Below are positions 35,393 through 47,199 of a stretch of DNA of 64,000 nt, piece by piece. The DNA comes from Dactylis glomerata (taxonomy: Eukaryota; Streptophyta; Magnoliopsida; Poales; Poaceae), in the NCBI GenBank assembly GCA_007115705.1, contig QXEO01002115.1, positions 4,371,340 to 4,435,339 on the forward strand, read 5' to 3'. Within the stretch, counting starts at the first letter, position 1, and each line of letters opens with the position of its first letter. The position numbers and the translations under genes were made by a program. The notes under the pieces are model-generated. The model worked only from the letters and a program-made list of their open reading frames with translations. It was not told the origin of the DNA and did not search any database.

Positions 35393-36180
35393 CCAAATGA
35401 ACATACAAACATGAAGTAGTCTACTGAAGGTAAATTTTATTCGATCATTATTTCAGTGAATATTCTACTCAACTCTATGATTGCGTCCTCCATGTGTATT
35501 TAATGTTTGGTGGTACTTAAAGTGGCTTTGTGCTAATGTAATTTTGGCTTTGCAGGACTTTACTGCTGCAATTCGTATACAATGGAAAACCAGAATACGT
35601 AGAATAATTGCCAGGAGAAATTATTTTCTAGCAATGACGGTGACTGTTGCCCTCCAGAAGCACGCCCTGCTGCTTGTACACCATCTCATTATCAACTCAT
35701 CAGCAATCGTCTTTGTCAGCGTTCACAATTTTTCATGTTGCACATTTATATCTGGTACTACAAGTCATGCATTGCTGTATGATCCCTTTACGTCAAACAT
35801 TTGACTCTTTTGCACGGTTAAGAGCCTTCCTAGGATTGGAAACCAAGACCTCGGTACCAACCTGAATTGCATGTATCAATTTACTTACCCAAAATGCGAA
35901 AAGCCTAAGCTGATGGGTGCCTTTGCCTGGTCATTTGCCTACTGTCTTGGACAAGAAAATTGCACATAAGACCACTTGTTGGGGGGAACTTTTGTACAGA
36001 AATATAACCACATCAGTTTTTTCAGAGGACATAACATTTTCCCGTAATTGTTGTACAGAACACTAAAACTATCCATTAACAGCTGTGATAGCCAGTTAGT
36101 GGTGTAGTTGGGTCTAGTGTCAGCGTATCACAGTCCTTGCACAGTTCTCGGCCTTGTATACGAAGAGAGTACTATAGTAA
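35393..36180 (+). other. NADS 3' UTR, probably with an intron at 35430-35555
   Basis: A good donor (GAAG|GTAAAT at 35430) and acceptor (GGCTTTGCAG| ending 35555) lie 38 bases after the stop. A spliced 3' UTR would follow. No clear AATAAA was chosen. Short frames at 35481-35865 lack any recognisable domain. Confidence 0.45.
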
Positions 36181-36204
36181 CTCAAGGCCGGAAAATGCAT
36201 TTGG

Positions 36205-36780
36205 AGCCTGAGCTCACTAGAACCCCTTTTTTTTGAAAATGATATTGCAAAGTTTCAAAAAAATCTGTTTTTTTATTCATATAGGTAATGATGTATACTT
36301 GTATACCGGAAGTATACAGTATACTAGGAGTATACAAAATCTCAATCCTAATTCCTAAATACCTTGTATTATATGAGAGTGGACTAATGGAGCTCGAGCT
36401 CCATGTAGTTTGATTTTTTAAGAATTCAAAAATGGCTTTTCAAAGTTTCAAAAAATTTGGGACAAAAATCTTGATATAGGTAATAATGAGATCTATTAGT
36501 GTGCAAAAAATCATTCTGAAACTCGTTGTATTTTAGGCTCTAGAAAAATAATAAATCTGCCAAATTTCAAACTTTTGGACTGTGCACTGTTCACTAGATC
36601 TATATCTATGGATTTGTCATTTTGCGGAGTCTAAAATATAATGAATTTTTGATTGATTTTTTCACACTAGTAGATCCCATAATTGTGTACATCAAGATTT
36701 TTTTTCTCAAATTTTTTGAAACTTTTAAATATCATTTTTGATTTTTTTAAAAAAGGGCTACATGGAGCCTGGGCTCCATT
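36205..36780. mobile_element. Fold-back (long inverted repeat) element
   Basis: TGGAGCTCGAGCTCCATGTA at 36388 reads rightward into an arm of about 150 bases that recurs in reverse complement up to about 36779 (GGAGCCTGGGCTCCA). The arms share CAAAGTTTCAAAAAATTTG, CTTGAT and GATCTACTAGTGTG-like words and flank a short centre. A third partial copy of the arm starts near 36205 (GGAGCCTGAGCTC), suggesting nested insertions. No coding capacity. Confidence 0.65.
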
Positions 36781-36821
36781 TGATGTTTTCGGTATTATAT
36801 GGGCTACATAAAAAATCTGAC

Positions 36822-36883
36822 AAAATTTAAGGTGCACTATTCTTAAATCCATATATAAAATTTAAGGTGCACTATTCTTAAAT
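36822..36883 (+). repeat. 27-base direct repeat, 35-base period
   Basis: AAAATTTAAGGTGCACTATT plus TCTTAAAT occurs at 36822-36848 and 36857-36883. The word TTTCGGTATTATA also occurs on both sides. Confidence 0.8.
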
Positions 36884-36889
36884 TTTCGG

Positions 36890-37519
36890 TATTATAGCCC
36901 TGCATTGCTCACCTCCTTCGAGACGGCATGCCAGGAGCAGAATGCCTCTAGGCTGACGGGGTGGTCAACCAGGCCCTCCTCGAGCATGCCATGAAGATCT
37001 ACGACAAGGGTGAAGAGGACACCGCTCGCGAGGAGGACCACCTAGGCGTGCGACGCTGTTGCCTAAGCAACGCAGAGAGGTTCTACCCATATTGGTGGCG
37101 GTGATCCACAGGGAGATGGTTCAGGACATGATGGAGCGGCACAAGGCTACTACAGAAAAGGGCCACATGTTAGGTGCGGGAGGACGCGATGAAGATAGGC
37201 TGGGCCGTGCAGGGCTCCAACAGACTACGTCGACACCGGCAGGCTGGCGCTATTCTTGCAAACAACGTCGATTTACGTCCAATTCCACTGAAATACATCG
37301 CACATGAGCTATTCCCCCCTTGTATTGCCACCAATAGGATTGTTCATCTCTATTTAACACAAAATCAATCCCCCTAACGGAGCTGCTTGTTTCCTTTTAT
37401 TCAACAAACATAAGCATCGTCATGTAGTGGAGAGTTGGCTTAACTTTGCTCGCTCATGTCATGTATCCCTTCTGTTTCAGTTTTGGAGTGATGCTTTTTA
37501 TACATCTTGTTTTGTAATT
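36890..37519. other. GC-richer unassigned segment
   Basis: 36890-37250 changes to GC-rich, exon-like sequence. Frames on the plus strand contain HAMKIYDKGEEDTAREEDHL-like pieces interrupted by stops. I do not recognise a family. It could be a gene fragment carried by a transposon. 37300-37519 shows nothing further. Confidence 0.3.
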
Positions 37520-38345
37520 TTTTTTTCGAGAATACACGCAGGTGGGTGTATTAATCATATAGAAGGGGACAACGCCGAAGATCGGCAAACAGCTGTCAAC
37601 AAGAGGTGGCAGCTTCTCGAGTTCAAAAGCCTACTCTCCCGTGATCCACGACACCGGCTCTACAAAGCCAAAGGAGTTGCCACGGAAAAGTCTAGCTAGA
37701 CGCCACCTACCATACTCCTCTCTAATCCTCGCCAGGATGGCCTCCACGTCCGATCTCGCTCCGTTGAAGACCACATCGTTTTGGTGCCGCCAAATGCACC
37801 AGAAGATCAGGATGATGGATCCCGCTGTGTTGCCTTGGGACAAGGCAGACCAAACGGTCCCACAGATTAAGCGCCCATGCCCAAATTTCATGGCCTACCA
37901 CACATCCTAGAAGAAGGTGTTGGATCGTCTCTGGTTCCTGGTTGCATAGCGGGCAGGCCGCCGGCCGAGGGAGCCCACGCCTCTCCAAACGGTCTGCAGT
38001 CCAACACCGGTCTCTCGTGACAAGCCATGCAAAAAACTTACACCCATAGGGGGCTCTAGAGCGCCAAATCACCGAGGCTGTGGTCGCTATCGACCGCCCA
38101 ACAAAGAAGGCATTGTAGGCTGACTTCGCCGAGTAGACTCCATCCCCAGACCAACACCACCGTAGCGTATCCTCATGCTCGGGGAAAAGCTGGACGTCCG
38201 CAAGCATTTGCCACAGTATGAAGAACTCCGCTAGAGCCGCCTCTCCGAGGTTAGGCCCATAGTCTCGGAGCCACATACCGGAGAGACCATCGCGGACTGT
38301 CCGCTCCTTAATCTTGCGGGCAGGGACCAAAAGCGACCAAGTTGG
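37520..38345 (-). mobile_element. LINE 3' end fragment
   Basis: On the minus strand 37722-38330 encodes the C-terminal zinc-binding region of a plant LINE (residues like DGVYSAKSAYNAFF, FFAWLVTRDRCWTADRLERR, CPLCNQEPETIQHLLLGC). A second frame (37631-37891) continues it after a frameshift (IFWCIWRHQNDVVFNGA). The minus-strand 3' end is A-rich (the T run at 37519-37528). No reverse transcriptase remains. Confidence 0.85.
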
Positions 38346-38349
38346 GGAC

Positions 38350-38860
38350 CAAATGTTTTGTCATTAATAAGGCTTCCTTCACGACTCCTTACCATGAAAA
38401 ATCCATTAAAACTCTTGTTGAATGAGACTCTAGATTGTACTTTTCTTAAGGTGCTTGGGTGTGCCTGTTGGCCACGCATTCGCCCTTACCATAATTTAAA
38501 AAATGTGTTTTTTCTTGCGTATAGTATAGTTCTCTCCACAAAGGTTATACGTTTCCTCATATTCCATCTAACCATGTGTATATCTCGCGTGGAACTGTCT
38601 TTAATTTGAACTTTTTTTCCCGTTTCCACACTTCCAACTTCTACCACCACGCACACTTCATTCTTGCATTCATCTCCTGTTTTTCTAGTCAATTTGAGGG
38701 AGCTGGCCATTCTCATGTTCTTTTGTCTAACCATGGTGCAGGGATCCGCAGACGCAATGTTATTTCTTCAGCTCTTAGACGTCACCGACACACTGCAGCT
38801 CCGGCCCCTGAATGTGACGTCGATCCAGCACCTGGACGCGTCCCTGGCCCAAATCTAAGC
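38350..38860 (+). mobile_element. Ty1-copia fragment
   Basis: The frame at 38358-38609 has LNETLDCTFLKVLGCACWPR followed by RPYHNL, the conserved junction after the integrase of plant copia polyproteins. Reading continues in another frame toward 38860 with decayed linker-like sequence. No LTRs are seen. It ends less than 100 bases before the SnRK1 TATA box. Confidence 0.75.
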
Positions 38861-38942
38861 GACCAACGCAGACCACCCGCAATCAACGGGAGCCGACACG
38901 CAAGCGTGACGCTGATCATTCGCCTTAAACTCCGCTCGCGCC

Positions 38943-38950
38943 TATAAAAG
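38943..38950 (+). promoter_or_regulatory. TATA box of the SnRK1 gene
   Basis: TATAAAAG within GC-rich sequence, about 30 bases upstream of a pyrimidine-rich likely start region (TGCTCTCTCCTTGTCTCC, near 38975) and a non-coding exon ending in a GT donor at 39070. Confidence 0.65.
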
Positions 38951-38974
38951 CCAAACCCCAAAACCTCGACTGGG

Positions 38975-40184
38975 TGCTCTCTCCTTGTCTCCTCCTTCGA
39001 GTCGATCGCCTGCATCCTCTCCCTCGATTCCCCGCACGGCCGACCGATCGCCAGCTTCCCAATCCCCAGGTAAGCCAACCGATCGCGCTGCCGATTTCTC
39101 GGTTTGTAGCGCTGCTTGTTGTTGTCTGTTATAGTGTTAAGCTGGTGAGCTCTGGATTCCGGGTGCTGCCTGGCGAGTTTCGATCTGTTAGATCATGCGT
39201 AGATGAATTTTGTTTGCGTGCTGAGTTCCTCGTCAGGATTTCGGTGAGCGGGTGCATACTCTCATCTAGTTCGAAACATCTAAAATGTTTTATATTAGTG
39301 AATGGAGCGAGTATCAACTAATCGGTCGGTTGGTCGGTAGATCTTACTTTTCTCTAAATTTACTCTGTTAGGGATTCTGATTCTGAGATACCGGCATGTT
39401 TCAGTTGTTGCGTGCACAATTATTGGGCGTCGCCCTTGTCTGAGAAGATACTACTAGCAGATCTATGTATTTTTTTTCTGATAAAGAGCGCTTTATTACT
39501 TAATAGTTATTAAGCTTCTATGCAGATCCATGTATTAGTGCCATACCATAATTTCATCCGAGTATTTACGCACAACACTAGTTATACCGACCGGAACCTC
39601 CCAGTTATTGATCACTGTCGTGTCGTGTCTCAGCCCATCCTGTTTGGCGAATGCACTCCTTCTCCTTGCATCATCCTACTCCGTATATCTCTTTCATGGG
39701 GACCTTCTTTGAGAAAGCTTTGCATGTTAACCCTGTCGGATTTCATGTGTTGCATGCAAATGCCTGGTCTGATACGTATCACGAAGCCACAGTAATTGCT
39801 GCTTCGCATGCTATTTTTCTTGTCAATAGACTGTGATCATTACTTGCTGATCATTGTTCAAGAATTTTACATATTGTTAAAAATGACAAGGTTGGAAAGC
39901 CTAGTGGCAGTTAATATTCGCGCGTGTCTTAATGGAATAATTATGTGCTGTGATCTAGTAGCCAACCATCTTTTTTCATCTTTGTGATATTCCCGAAATT
40001 GCATTGATGGCAATGACACTGTAAATGATCCATATTATTCATGATAAAAAATGTTTAGCATAACTAATATCTTGAAGTTACTTTTGACCGGTTCAAAGGG
40101 GTGATCAATCTTGTGTTTGAAAAATAAAGTTGCTTGCTGAATCACATATATAATTTCTCTTGTTTCAGAATTGCAATAGTGAAA
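38975..40184 (+). other. SnRK1 5' UTR: non-coding exon 1, intron, start of exon 2
   Basis: Non-coding exon about 38975-39069 (CCCAG|GTAAGCC), a 1.1-kb T-rich leader intron 39070-40168, acceptor TGTTTCAG, then AATTGCAATAGTGAAA before the ATG at 40185. A long leader intron is common for grass SnRK1 genes. Confidence 0.6.
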
Positions 40185-43100
40185 ATGGATGGGAGCACTA
40201 GAGGAAGCCAGTACTCCGATGTGTTGAAGAACTACAATCTAGGGGGAGAATTAGGTATTGGCACATTTGGGAAAGTGAAGATTGCTGAGCACAAGCATAC
40301 AGGACAAAAAGTTGCAATAAAGATCCTCAACCGTAGTCAAATGAAAAATATGGGAATGGAAGATAAGGGTATGCCTCCTTATACAAATAGACCACATTAT
40401 TTTCTATTTTGTAATCCTTTGCTTACTCAAGATTTTAAGGTTCACACTTGTGAGCCTACGTGTTCCACATTCTCACCAAATCCATTTGTTAATCTAAATA
40501 GCATTTCTTCTAGGGTGCATTCAGTTTTGGTTAAGAAGGGAGTTCACCTTCTATTATTGCTTTGATTTAGTAAAAATAGCAGCAGCTGGAATTGCTTTAC
40601 AGGCTAAATAGCTAATGTTTTTTTATATCTTTGCTTCCAGCAAGGAGAGAAATCAAGATACTCAGGTTGTTCACTCACCCCCATATCATCCGTCTTTATG
40701 AGGTCATTGACACACCTACACATGTATTTCTGGTGATGGAATATTGCCGGTACGGTGAGCTATTCGACTGCATTGCTCAGAAAGGGAGGTTACTAGAAGA
40801 TGAGGCTCGCCGGATCTTCCAGCAGGTGCTCCTTTTTCTCTTATTGGCATGTAGGAACACGTTTTTATGTCATATATAAATATTCACTAGAAAAATTGCC
40901 CGTGCATTGCAATGGGAAATACATAAAATGTTGTCACCCAGACGGGCATCGAGAGATGACCACGACACATGCCACTAACCCATATTTGCTCTTAATTTAA
41001 AGTGAACTAAGGGTGTTACAATGGTGTATAATTTATCAATATATAGATGGTAAGCCTCATATATTTACCAGAAAAATTGTGCGACGACTAACTGAAAATA
41101 TGTATACCTAGGTACATTTAAATTACATCATATTAATGGTTTGTACATACATTGAGGAAGGCTTACAAGTTCGATGTGAGTAAATTACTCACTCCATCCT
41201 AAAAAGGATGTCTCAAATTTATCTAGATACGTATGTATCTAGACATATTTTTAGTGTAGATGCACATGTAATTAGGAAAGTTAAAAGATCCTTTTTGGGA
41301 TGGAGTATAATGTTTTACTTCACACTTCTTATTCTTGATGATCACTTGTACTCCTATATTTTAAGAAATATTTTTTTCATCCAGTCACTAATGTAGAAAA
41401 TATGTAATAGATAATGAGTTAAATAAATACTTGAGTAAAACGATAGAAAATATATGATGCATGCTGCTGATTAGACTACCTATATCAGCGTGTATAATTA
41501 TTTGTAGCTACCGCAATTAGAAAGTAATGAGCTGCGTACCAGGTCAAGCTCCCTAGGCATCCAAGTAAAAATCCGTGGTAGTTATATTTATTCAGAAAGT
41601 GCACCACCTCGATCAGAGGTAAGGGATGTAAGCCATGATATTATCATGGACGTGAAAAACATCTTGGTGAGGGAGAACAGCAGAAAGCTCATGGGTAGAA
41701 GGCAGTAGCAGTACCGCTTACCCCGTCCACTCGAATCATATGTACATCATTGATTCACTGAGAAAATAATTGATCAACAAGACTGTCCAACCACCTGGTT
41801 CAGAACTTCAGATAGAGGAACTCCGAACTCGTGAATCCTTCCCAAGTCTATCAGGACGTGACTGGCGCTGGATTCACGAGTCACCTCGCCACCATAGTCG
41901 TTCTGGCGTTGCTTTTCTGCAGCAGGTCTTTGGTCCGGCGTGGGTCGGTAGAGGCCAGCAGTCACAAGGGCGATGTCGCGGACGTCGGTAGGAAGACGCT
42001 TCGAACAAGTCTGTGACTATGACCATGGCGATCGGTAGAGTTTCACGCTGTGCACGGTCCTGGTTTTGATTCTTTTCCCGTGGCATCGTAGGGAAGAACT
42101 ATAGCATGGCTATATATTTATACGTGATGCCTACTCGATGAGTACAGGGCGACTTGATCGACATGCCGCAGTTTGGAAGCCCATATACCTCAAGCCAGTT
42201 CGTATGAAATCGGTGGCGTTAGTTATTTTTTCATATTAAGTTTTTTCTCACGTGGTGGGGCAGATCTATTTTGAGCAGCATTTTTTCCATGCGGGAGCAT
42301 ATCGGTAGTCCCTGGTTTTATTTTATTTTACTTGGATGTTGGTGCGAGGGTAATCTGGTCATTGAGGGGTGAACTCACGAAAATCTGGGGAGAAACCTTA
42401 CTCCCTTTATTATTAGGTGTAGATGTAGATTAATAAACTTTCATGTACAACTTATTTTGTCCAATCAAGATGTATGGACACTGCCCAATATCCATATTTG
42501 TCCACTGTCTTCATGTGTTATTGTGCATGCCTGTTGATCTTTTATGCATTGCTTTTTGAGTTGAACTGGTAACAAAATGGTGTCTTCTTGACACCTTGAT
42601 TATCTTGGTATCAAACCAGCATGATCTTCTTGGTTCCTCGATGGCTCTAATATCACTACGTAAATCAAACTGCATTTTAAATGGTGTTCTTCTTGATATC
42701 CTTATTGTCTTCCCATCGCTACTTAAATCTAATTTTGATTTAAACCATAGCCAGAAATGATATATCTGTGGAAGGCAAATGAGCAGTATATATTCTTCTT
42801 TCTGATCTGTTGAATGCATATTCATGCTTTGTCTCATTAGTTTTAATTTTATTTTTCTTGAACAGATTATATCTGGTGTGGACTATTGCCATAGAAATAT
42901 GGTTGTTCATCGTGATCTAAAGCCAGAAAACTTGTTGCTTGATTCCAACTATAATATCAAGATTGCTGACTTTGGGTTGAGTAATGTCATGCAAGATGGA
43001 CATTTTTTGAAGACTAGCTGCGGGAGTCCACATTATGCTGCTCCAGAGGTATTCTTGTATTTGTATACATGGAGTCTGTTTCTCCTTGCTTCTTTACAAA

Positions 43101-45295
43101 TGTTGTCTATGTTAATAATATGTTCTTCTGCGTAGGTTATCTCTGGTAAATTGTATGTTGGGCCTGAGGTTGATGTTTGGAGCTGCGGGGTTATCCTTTA
43201 TGCTCTTATTTGCGGCTTTCTTCCATTTGATGACAGCAATATTCCCATCCTCTTCAAAAAGATAATTGTAAGACATACATACTTATTGACTAAGCTGGAC
43301 GATAGCATACTCTTTTGATCTGGAGATTTGATCCCCTCTCTTTGGTGTTTCAGGGAGGTACCTATATCCTGCCAAGTCTTTTATCCGATCTTGTAAGGGA
43401 TTTGATCAGAAGAATGCTTGCTTTTGATCCTATGAAAAGGATCACAATTCGTGAAATCCGCGAGCATCCGTGGTTTACGAATCGCCTTCCTCTCTACTTG
43501 GCAGTGCCTTCATCAGCACATCTAGCCAAAATGGTATATCATCTAGTTCACATTTTAAGTGACTATCTTATGTTCATTGTGAAACATTTCAAACTTTATT
43601 CACAAATTAATATATAAGTGAAGTTCCTTAAAAAAAACATATGTCTCAGAACTTGGATGGACCGCAGGAACACTAAGTTGAATACTTTTGTCATGCAATA
43701 GCTTTTATGGGTATTATCTTATATGTGCACTGTAAAACATTTCAAACTTTATCCACTAATCAATATATACATGAACTTATTTTTCAAAAAAGAACATATT
43801 TATCAGAACTTGGATGGATCTCAGTCGTAGGAACTACTAAGTTTGATACTGTTTCATGAAATAGCTTTTACTTGTATAATCTTATAATAATATCTACTAA
43901 CAAACATAATTGTTATAAAAATGAATGGCCATAAGTTGTGGCTCAAAATGCATCTTCACATGATGCAAAAGTAGGACAGCTCTCCTTGCAATGGCCACTG
44001 TTATGTATTTTCCACCATTTCAAATTAATTCACACAACTTTGTCTAGATATGGATGTATCTACAAGACATAGTTGCGTCACTTAAATTTGGAATGGAGGT
44101 AGTATTCAATTTTTCTTTTACTAGGGAGCTCTCTAATGCCATTTTATTGGCAATGGTATGTTGATTTCTTATATTTCCATTTCTAAAGATTGATCAAGAT
44201 ACGCTTCAAGATGTTATCAACCTGGGATATGACAAAGACCATGTGTGTGAATCGCTGTGCAATAGGCTGCAAAATGAGGTATATCCAAAAAGAAATCAGC
44301 ATTTCATTCCATTGAATTATTTCATAATTAACGTTAGGTAATGTTTCCAGGCAACTGTTGCATATTACTTACTCTTGGACAATCGGTTCCAAGCTACTAT
44401 TGGCTATGTGGGAGCAGAACATCAAACACTGGTTAGTCCACAATTGCATCATCTGGGCCTTGCTTAATTCATTAAGGTTTTAAGCACTATTAATTGTCTG
44501 AATGGATGGTACTGTAGGATTGGAGTTATAATGAGGTTGCTTCATCGGAATCAGCAAGTTCAAGTACCAGGCAGTATCTTCCAGGAAGCAATGGTTCTCA
44601 TGGAAGTGGCTTGCACCCATACTATCCAGTTGAAAGAAAATGGGCTCTCGGTCTTCAGGTCTTGCACACTGCTTATTTTACTTCTCTCTATGTTGTGATA
44701 CTTATATGTTAAATAATGCATCACTGATCCAACAGTCACGGGCTCACCCACGCGAGATAATGATCGAGGTTCTGAAGTCACTTCATGAATTAAATGTCCG
44801 CTGGAAGAAGAATGGACACTACAACATGAAATGCATGTGGTGCCCTGGGTTTCCACAGGTTAGTGATAATGGTGACGCAAATGGGAGGCTACCTGTTGTC
44901 ATCAAGTTTGAAATCCAGGTGTGTTATTTCACTTCTAATATTAAGTTAATTTTGTTCCAGAGAAAAGAGGAATTTGATTTGCTACTCAATATTGTCTTCA
45001 CCAGTTGGATCTTAGCCTTGTTGTTGGGGCAAAGACTGACCAGTCTATTCCCTATTTCATTCAGTCATGTGCATATAGTCTACATGTTTAACATAGTGTT
45101 TGTACACTTCATTTTTTACTATTAGCTGAATGGTACTATTTTGTGCTTTCTTTTTAGCATTTACTTTGTTTTTTTTTTCAGATTTACAAGACCAGGGATG
45201 AAAAGTACCTGCTGGATATGCAGAGAGTCACTGGACCTCAGCTCCTTTTCCTGGAGTTCTGTGCGGCATTCGTTACGAGCATTGGGGCTCTATAG
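40185..45295 (+). CDS. SnRK1: SnRK1 catalytic alpha subunit (SNF1/AMPK-type kinase), 490 aa
   Basis: Ser/Thr kinase of the plant energy-sensing SnRK1 complex, acting with beta and beta-gamma subunits in cytosol and nucleus. Coding exons: 40185-40368, 40641-40825, 42866-43048, 43136-43267, 43354-43533, 44189-44278, 44351-44431, 44518-44658, 44736-44918, 45182-45295; all introns GT-AG, frame open. Kinase domain from about residue 17: glycine loop GIGTFGKV (24-31), Lys46 in VAIK, HRDLKPEN (138-145), DFG (158-160), activation-loop Thr173 in LKTSCGSP, then YAAPE. UBA-like segment 289-331 (DTLQDVVNLGYDKDHVCESL), then a KA1-type C-terminus (YKTRDEKYLLDMQRVTGPQL). Compared with rice OSK proteins from memory, His179 replaces the usual Asn in GSPNYAAPE, and about 17 residues are absent from the C-terminal linker (FPQVSDNGDANG at the end of exon 10 of the coding set). 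Family length is about 505-515. Likely functional. Confidence 0.95.
40887..42423 (-). mobile_element. Helitron-like element in an SnRK1 intron
   Basis: On the minus strand it starts TCTACACCTAATAATAAAG and ends with an imperfect hairpin (CCCATTGCAATGCACGGG) 10 bases before CTAG. The flanks are A on one side and T on the other, as expected for Helitrons inserting between A and T. Length about 1.54 kb. No Rep/helicase frame, so non-autonomous. GC-rich frames at 41770-42086 may be a captured gene piece but are not recognisable. Confidence 0.65.
41188..41305. mobile_element. Stowaway-like MITE nested in the Helitron-like element
   Basis: TA-flanked, 118 bases, with termini ACTCCATCCTAAAAAGGAT and the complement of ACTCCATCCCAAAAAGGAT. 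Confidence 0.7.
43900..44104. repeat. Decayed Stowaway-like end in an SnRK1 intron
   Basis: TCTAGATATGGATGTATCTA and the terminal GGAATGGAGGTAGTA (44090-44104) match one end of Stowaway-type MITEs. The other terminus is not clear. 43560-43900 also has two diverged copies of an AAACTTTATxCAC-AATATAT stretch. Confidence 0.45.
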
Positions 45296-45367
45296 TGCCT
45301 CTTCTGGCTGGACGGTGATTAGCAAGACATATTTCTATCGTGCGTGTGGTTCATCGCTGCGATGATG

Positions 45368-45373
45368 AATAAA
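45368..45373 (+). terminator. Polyadenylation signal of SnRK1
   Basis: AATAAA 73 bases after the stop codon. Confidence 0.6.
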
Positions 45374-45399
45374 GGAATCCATGTAAATAGGCGTGTTTC

Positions 45400-46378
45400 A
45401 TCATCTTCTTATTACCCAGGTTGACAGCGAGAAACAATTTCATAATTAGTGTATTAAACTTATGAGGTCGCAACATCGAAATATTGTGCGATTAATTAGT
45501 TGGCTACAGTGATGAAACACATCGTCAATGTTTGTTAAAGACGATGGGAAGTATGTTTTTCCCGACGAGAATGCATGAAAGAGATGTATGCTTCGAATAC
45601 TTGCTGGGTGGAATAATCGATCCTTGAAAAACATGTCTCTAGTAAGATCATTCAGTACATAGCTAGACAATATTATTACATGTGAAGATAATGTTATCCC
45701 TATCTACATTCCGGTAGGCGGCAGGCTCTTCACTCTGTCCACCGGCTACGACCTGCTCTGTCCGCTGCCAGCTGAACCACCCTTCAGGCTGTTCAACGAC
45801 GTAGGCTGACTTCATGCTACGGAGGCTACCTGTGCATGCATGCATGCATGCCATCGGATCGGTCAATACGCACGTGACGTCCTGCTGCTACTGTACGTGC
45901 TAGCGGAAGCGACTTCCGCCTCCGCCGTTCCTATTCTTTAATTTGTTACGTATTTTCTCTGGACACAACGCGATCGACGCGAGTTCAGCCTGGTCGCATG
46001 AACTTGAATCAGCTGATCGCATCAACTTTGGACATACATTAAGTCCCGATCAACCTTTGTGTTCTCGTGCGTCTGCTTAATTATTTATTTATCACTGCTT
46101 ATTAGTTTAATTACTCAGTACAGTAGCTACTAGCTAGCTAGTCACCATCATCTCCTGGGTGCAACGCAACTACACACGACACGGGCTAGCTAGCTTGCAT
46201 TTCTCCATGCAGCTTTTCAAACATGCATGCATGCACTATATATCTCTTCAAGAAACAACAACCAACAAAAAAAAAATATACTACGTACTACCAAAGCTAG
46301 CTACCATCCGTTCAACTGGATTAATTCATACCTAATCCAATTTACGCAGCAAGTATTTACAATAATTAATACACCACT
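45400..46378. other. Intergenic, nothing supported
   Basis: AT-rich with GCATGCATGCAT and CTAGCTAGCTA short repeats (45835-45850, 46125-46200). No gene or element is recognised. Confidence 0.5.
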
Positions 46379-46692
46379 TCATTTTCAATTCTTGCCCGAT
46401 CTAGGTCGAGACCAACTCTATCAATCCGTGAAAAAAGAGAGAGTTGAGGTAGATTAATTTCGTCGCGAGACTAGGCATGAGCAACAAGACATCGTTACAA
46501 GGAATGCCATTAACAAAAGCAATCAGACCTGGAGGTTCATTTTCAATTCTTGCCCGATCTAGGTCGCGACCAACTCTATCAGCCCGTGAAAAAAGAGTGA
46601 GTTGAGGTAGATTTCGTCGCGAGACTAGGCATGAGCAATAACACATCGTTACCAGGAATGCCATTAACAAAAGCAATCAGACCTAGAGATTA
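46379..46692. repeat. Tandem duplication of a 157-bp unit
   Basis: Both units (46379-46536 and 46537-46692) run from CATTTTCAATTCTTGCCCGA through ATGCCATTAACAAAAGCAAT, with about 90-95% identity by eye. A minus-strand frame spans them but has no known domain. Confidence 0.85.
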
Positions 46693-47199
46693 ATTTTGTA
46701 CCGACAACTACAGTGGTGTTCACGAACAATTAACAATGCGAGGTTCATAAAATTTCACAAGCGCTCACAAGTGATTCAGTGCGCCGATGCCGATCTCACT
46801 GCACGCCGGGGTTGCACGCGTAGGCGCCCGTCCAGTAGGCAAGCGAGACCACCACCGGTCTACCACTGCGTGCGTCGTCCACGGTGCGATGCCGGGAAGC
46901 CGTGCCGAGCCACCGAGCCACCACAAGCCTGCGACCACTGCTAGCTGCAATACAAAAGTAATTAGGACTTCGTGAAAACTGACACAGAAATGGCATGCAA
47001 GTACTATGACCAAACAAAATAGAAGCTTGCAATCAATATAACAGTCCAAATTGTTTGCCACTACGTACGCAAGGCTAGTTGTCAATGATGTGCTAGTGTG
47101 AAGGGCACTGTCATAAATGTTACAAAACATACAAATCAAGACATAGGTGGTGAAATCTTAGGACACGTCAAGATCATATGAAATTATAGGTAATAACTA
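46693..47199. other. Intergenic, nothing supported
   Basis: 46780-46960 is GC-rich with overlapping His/Arg-rich frames on both strands and no domain; the remainder is AT-rich. Confidence 0.4.
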
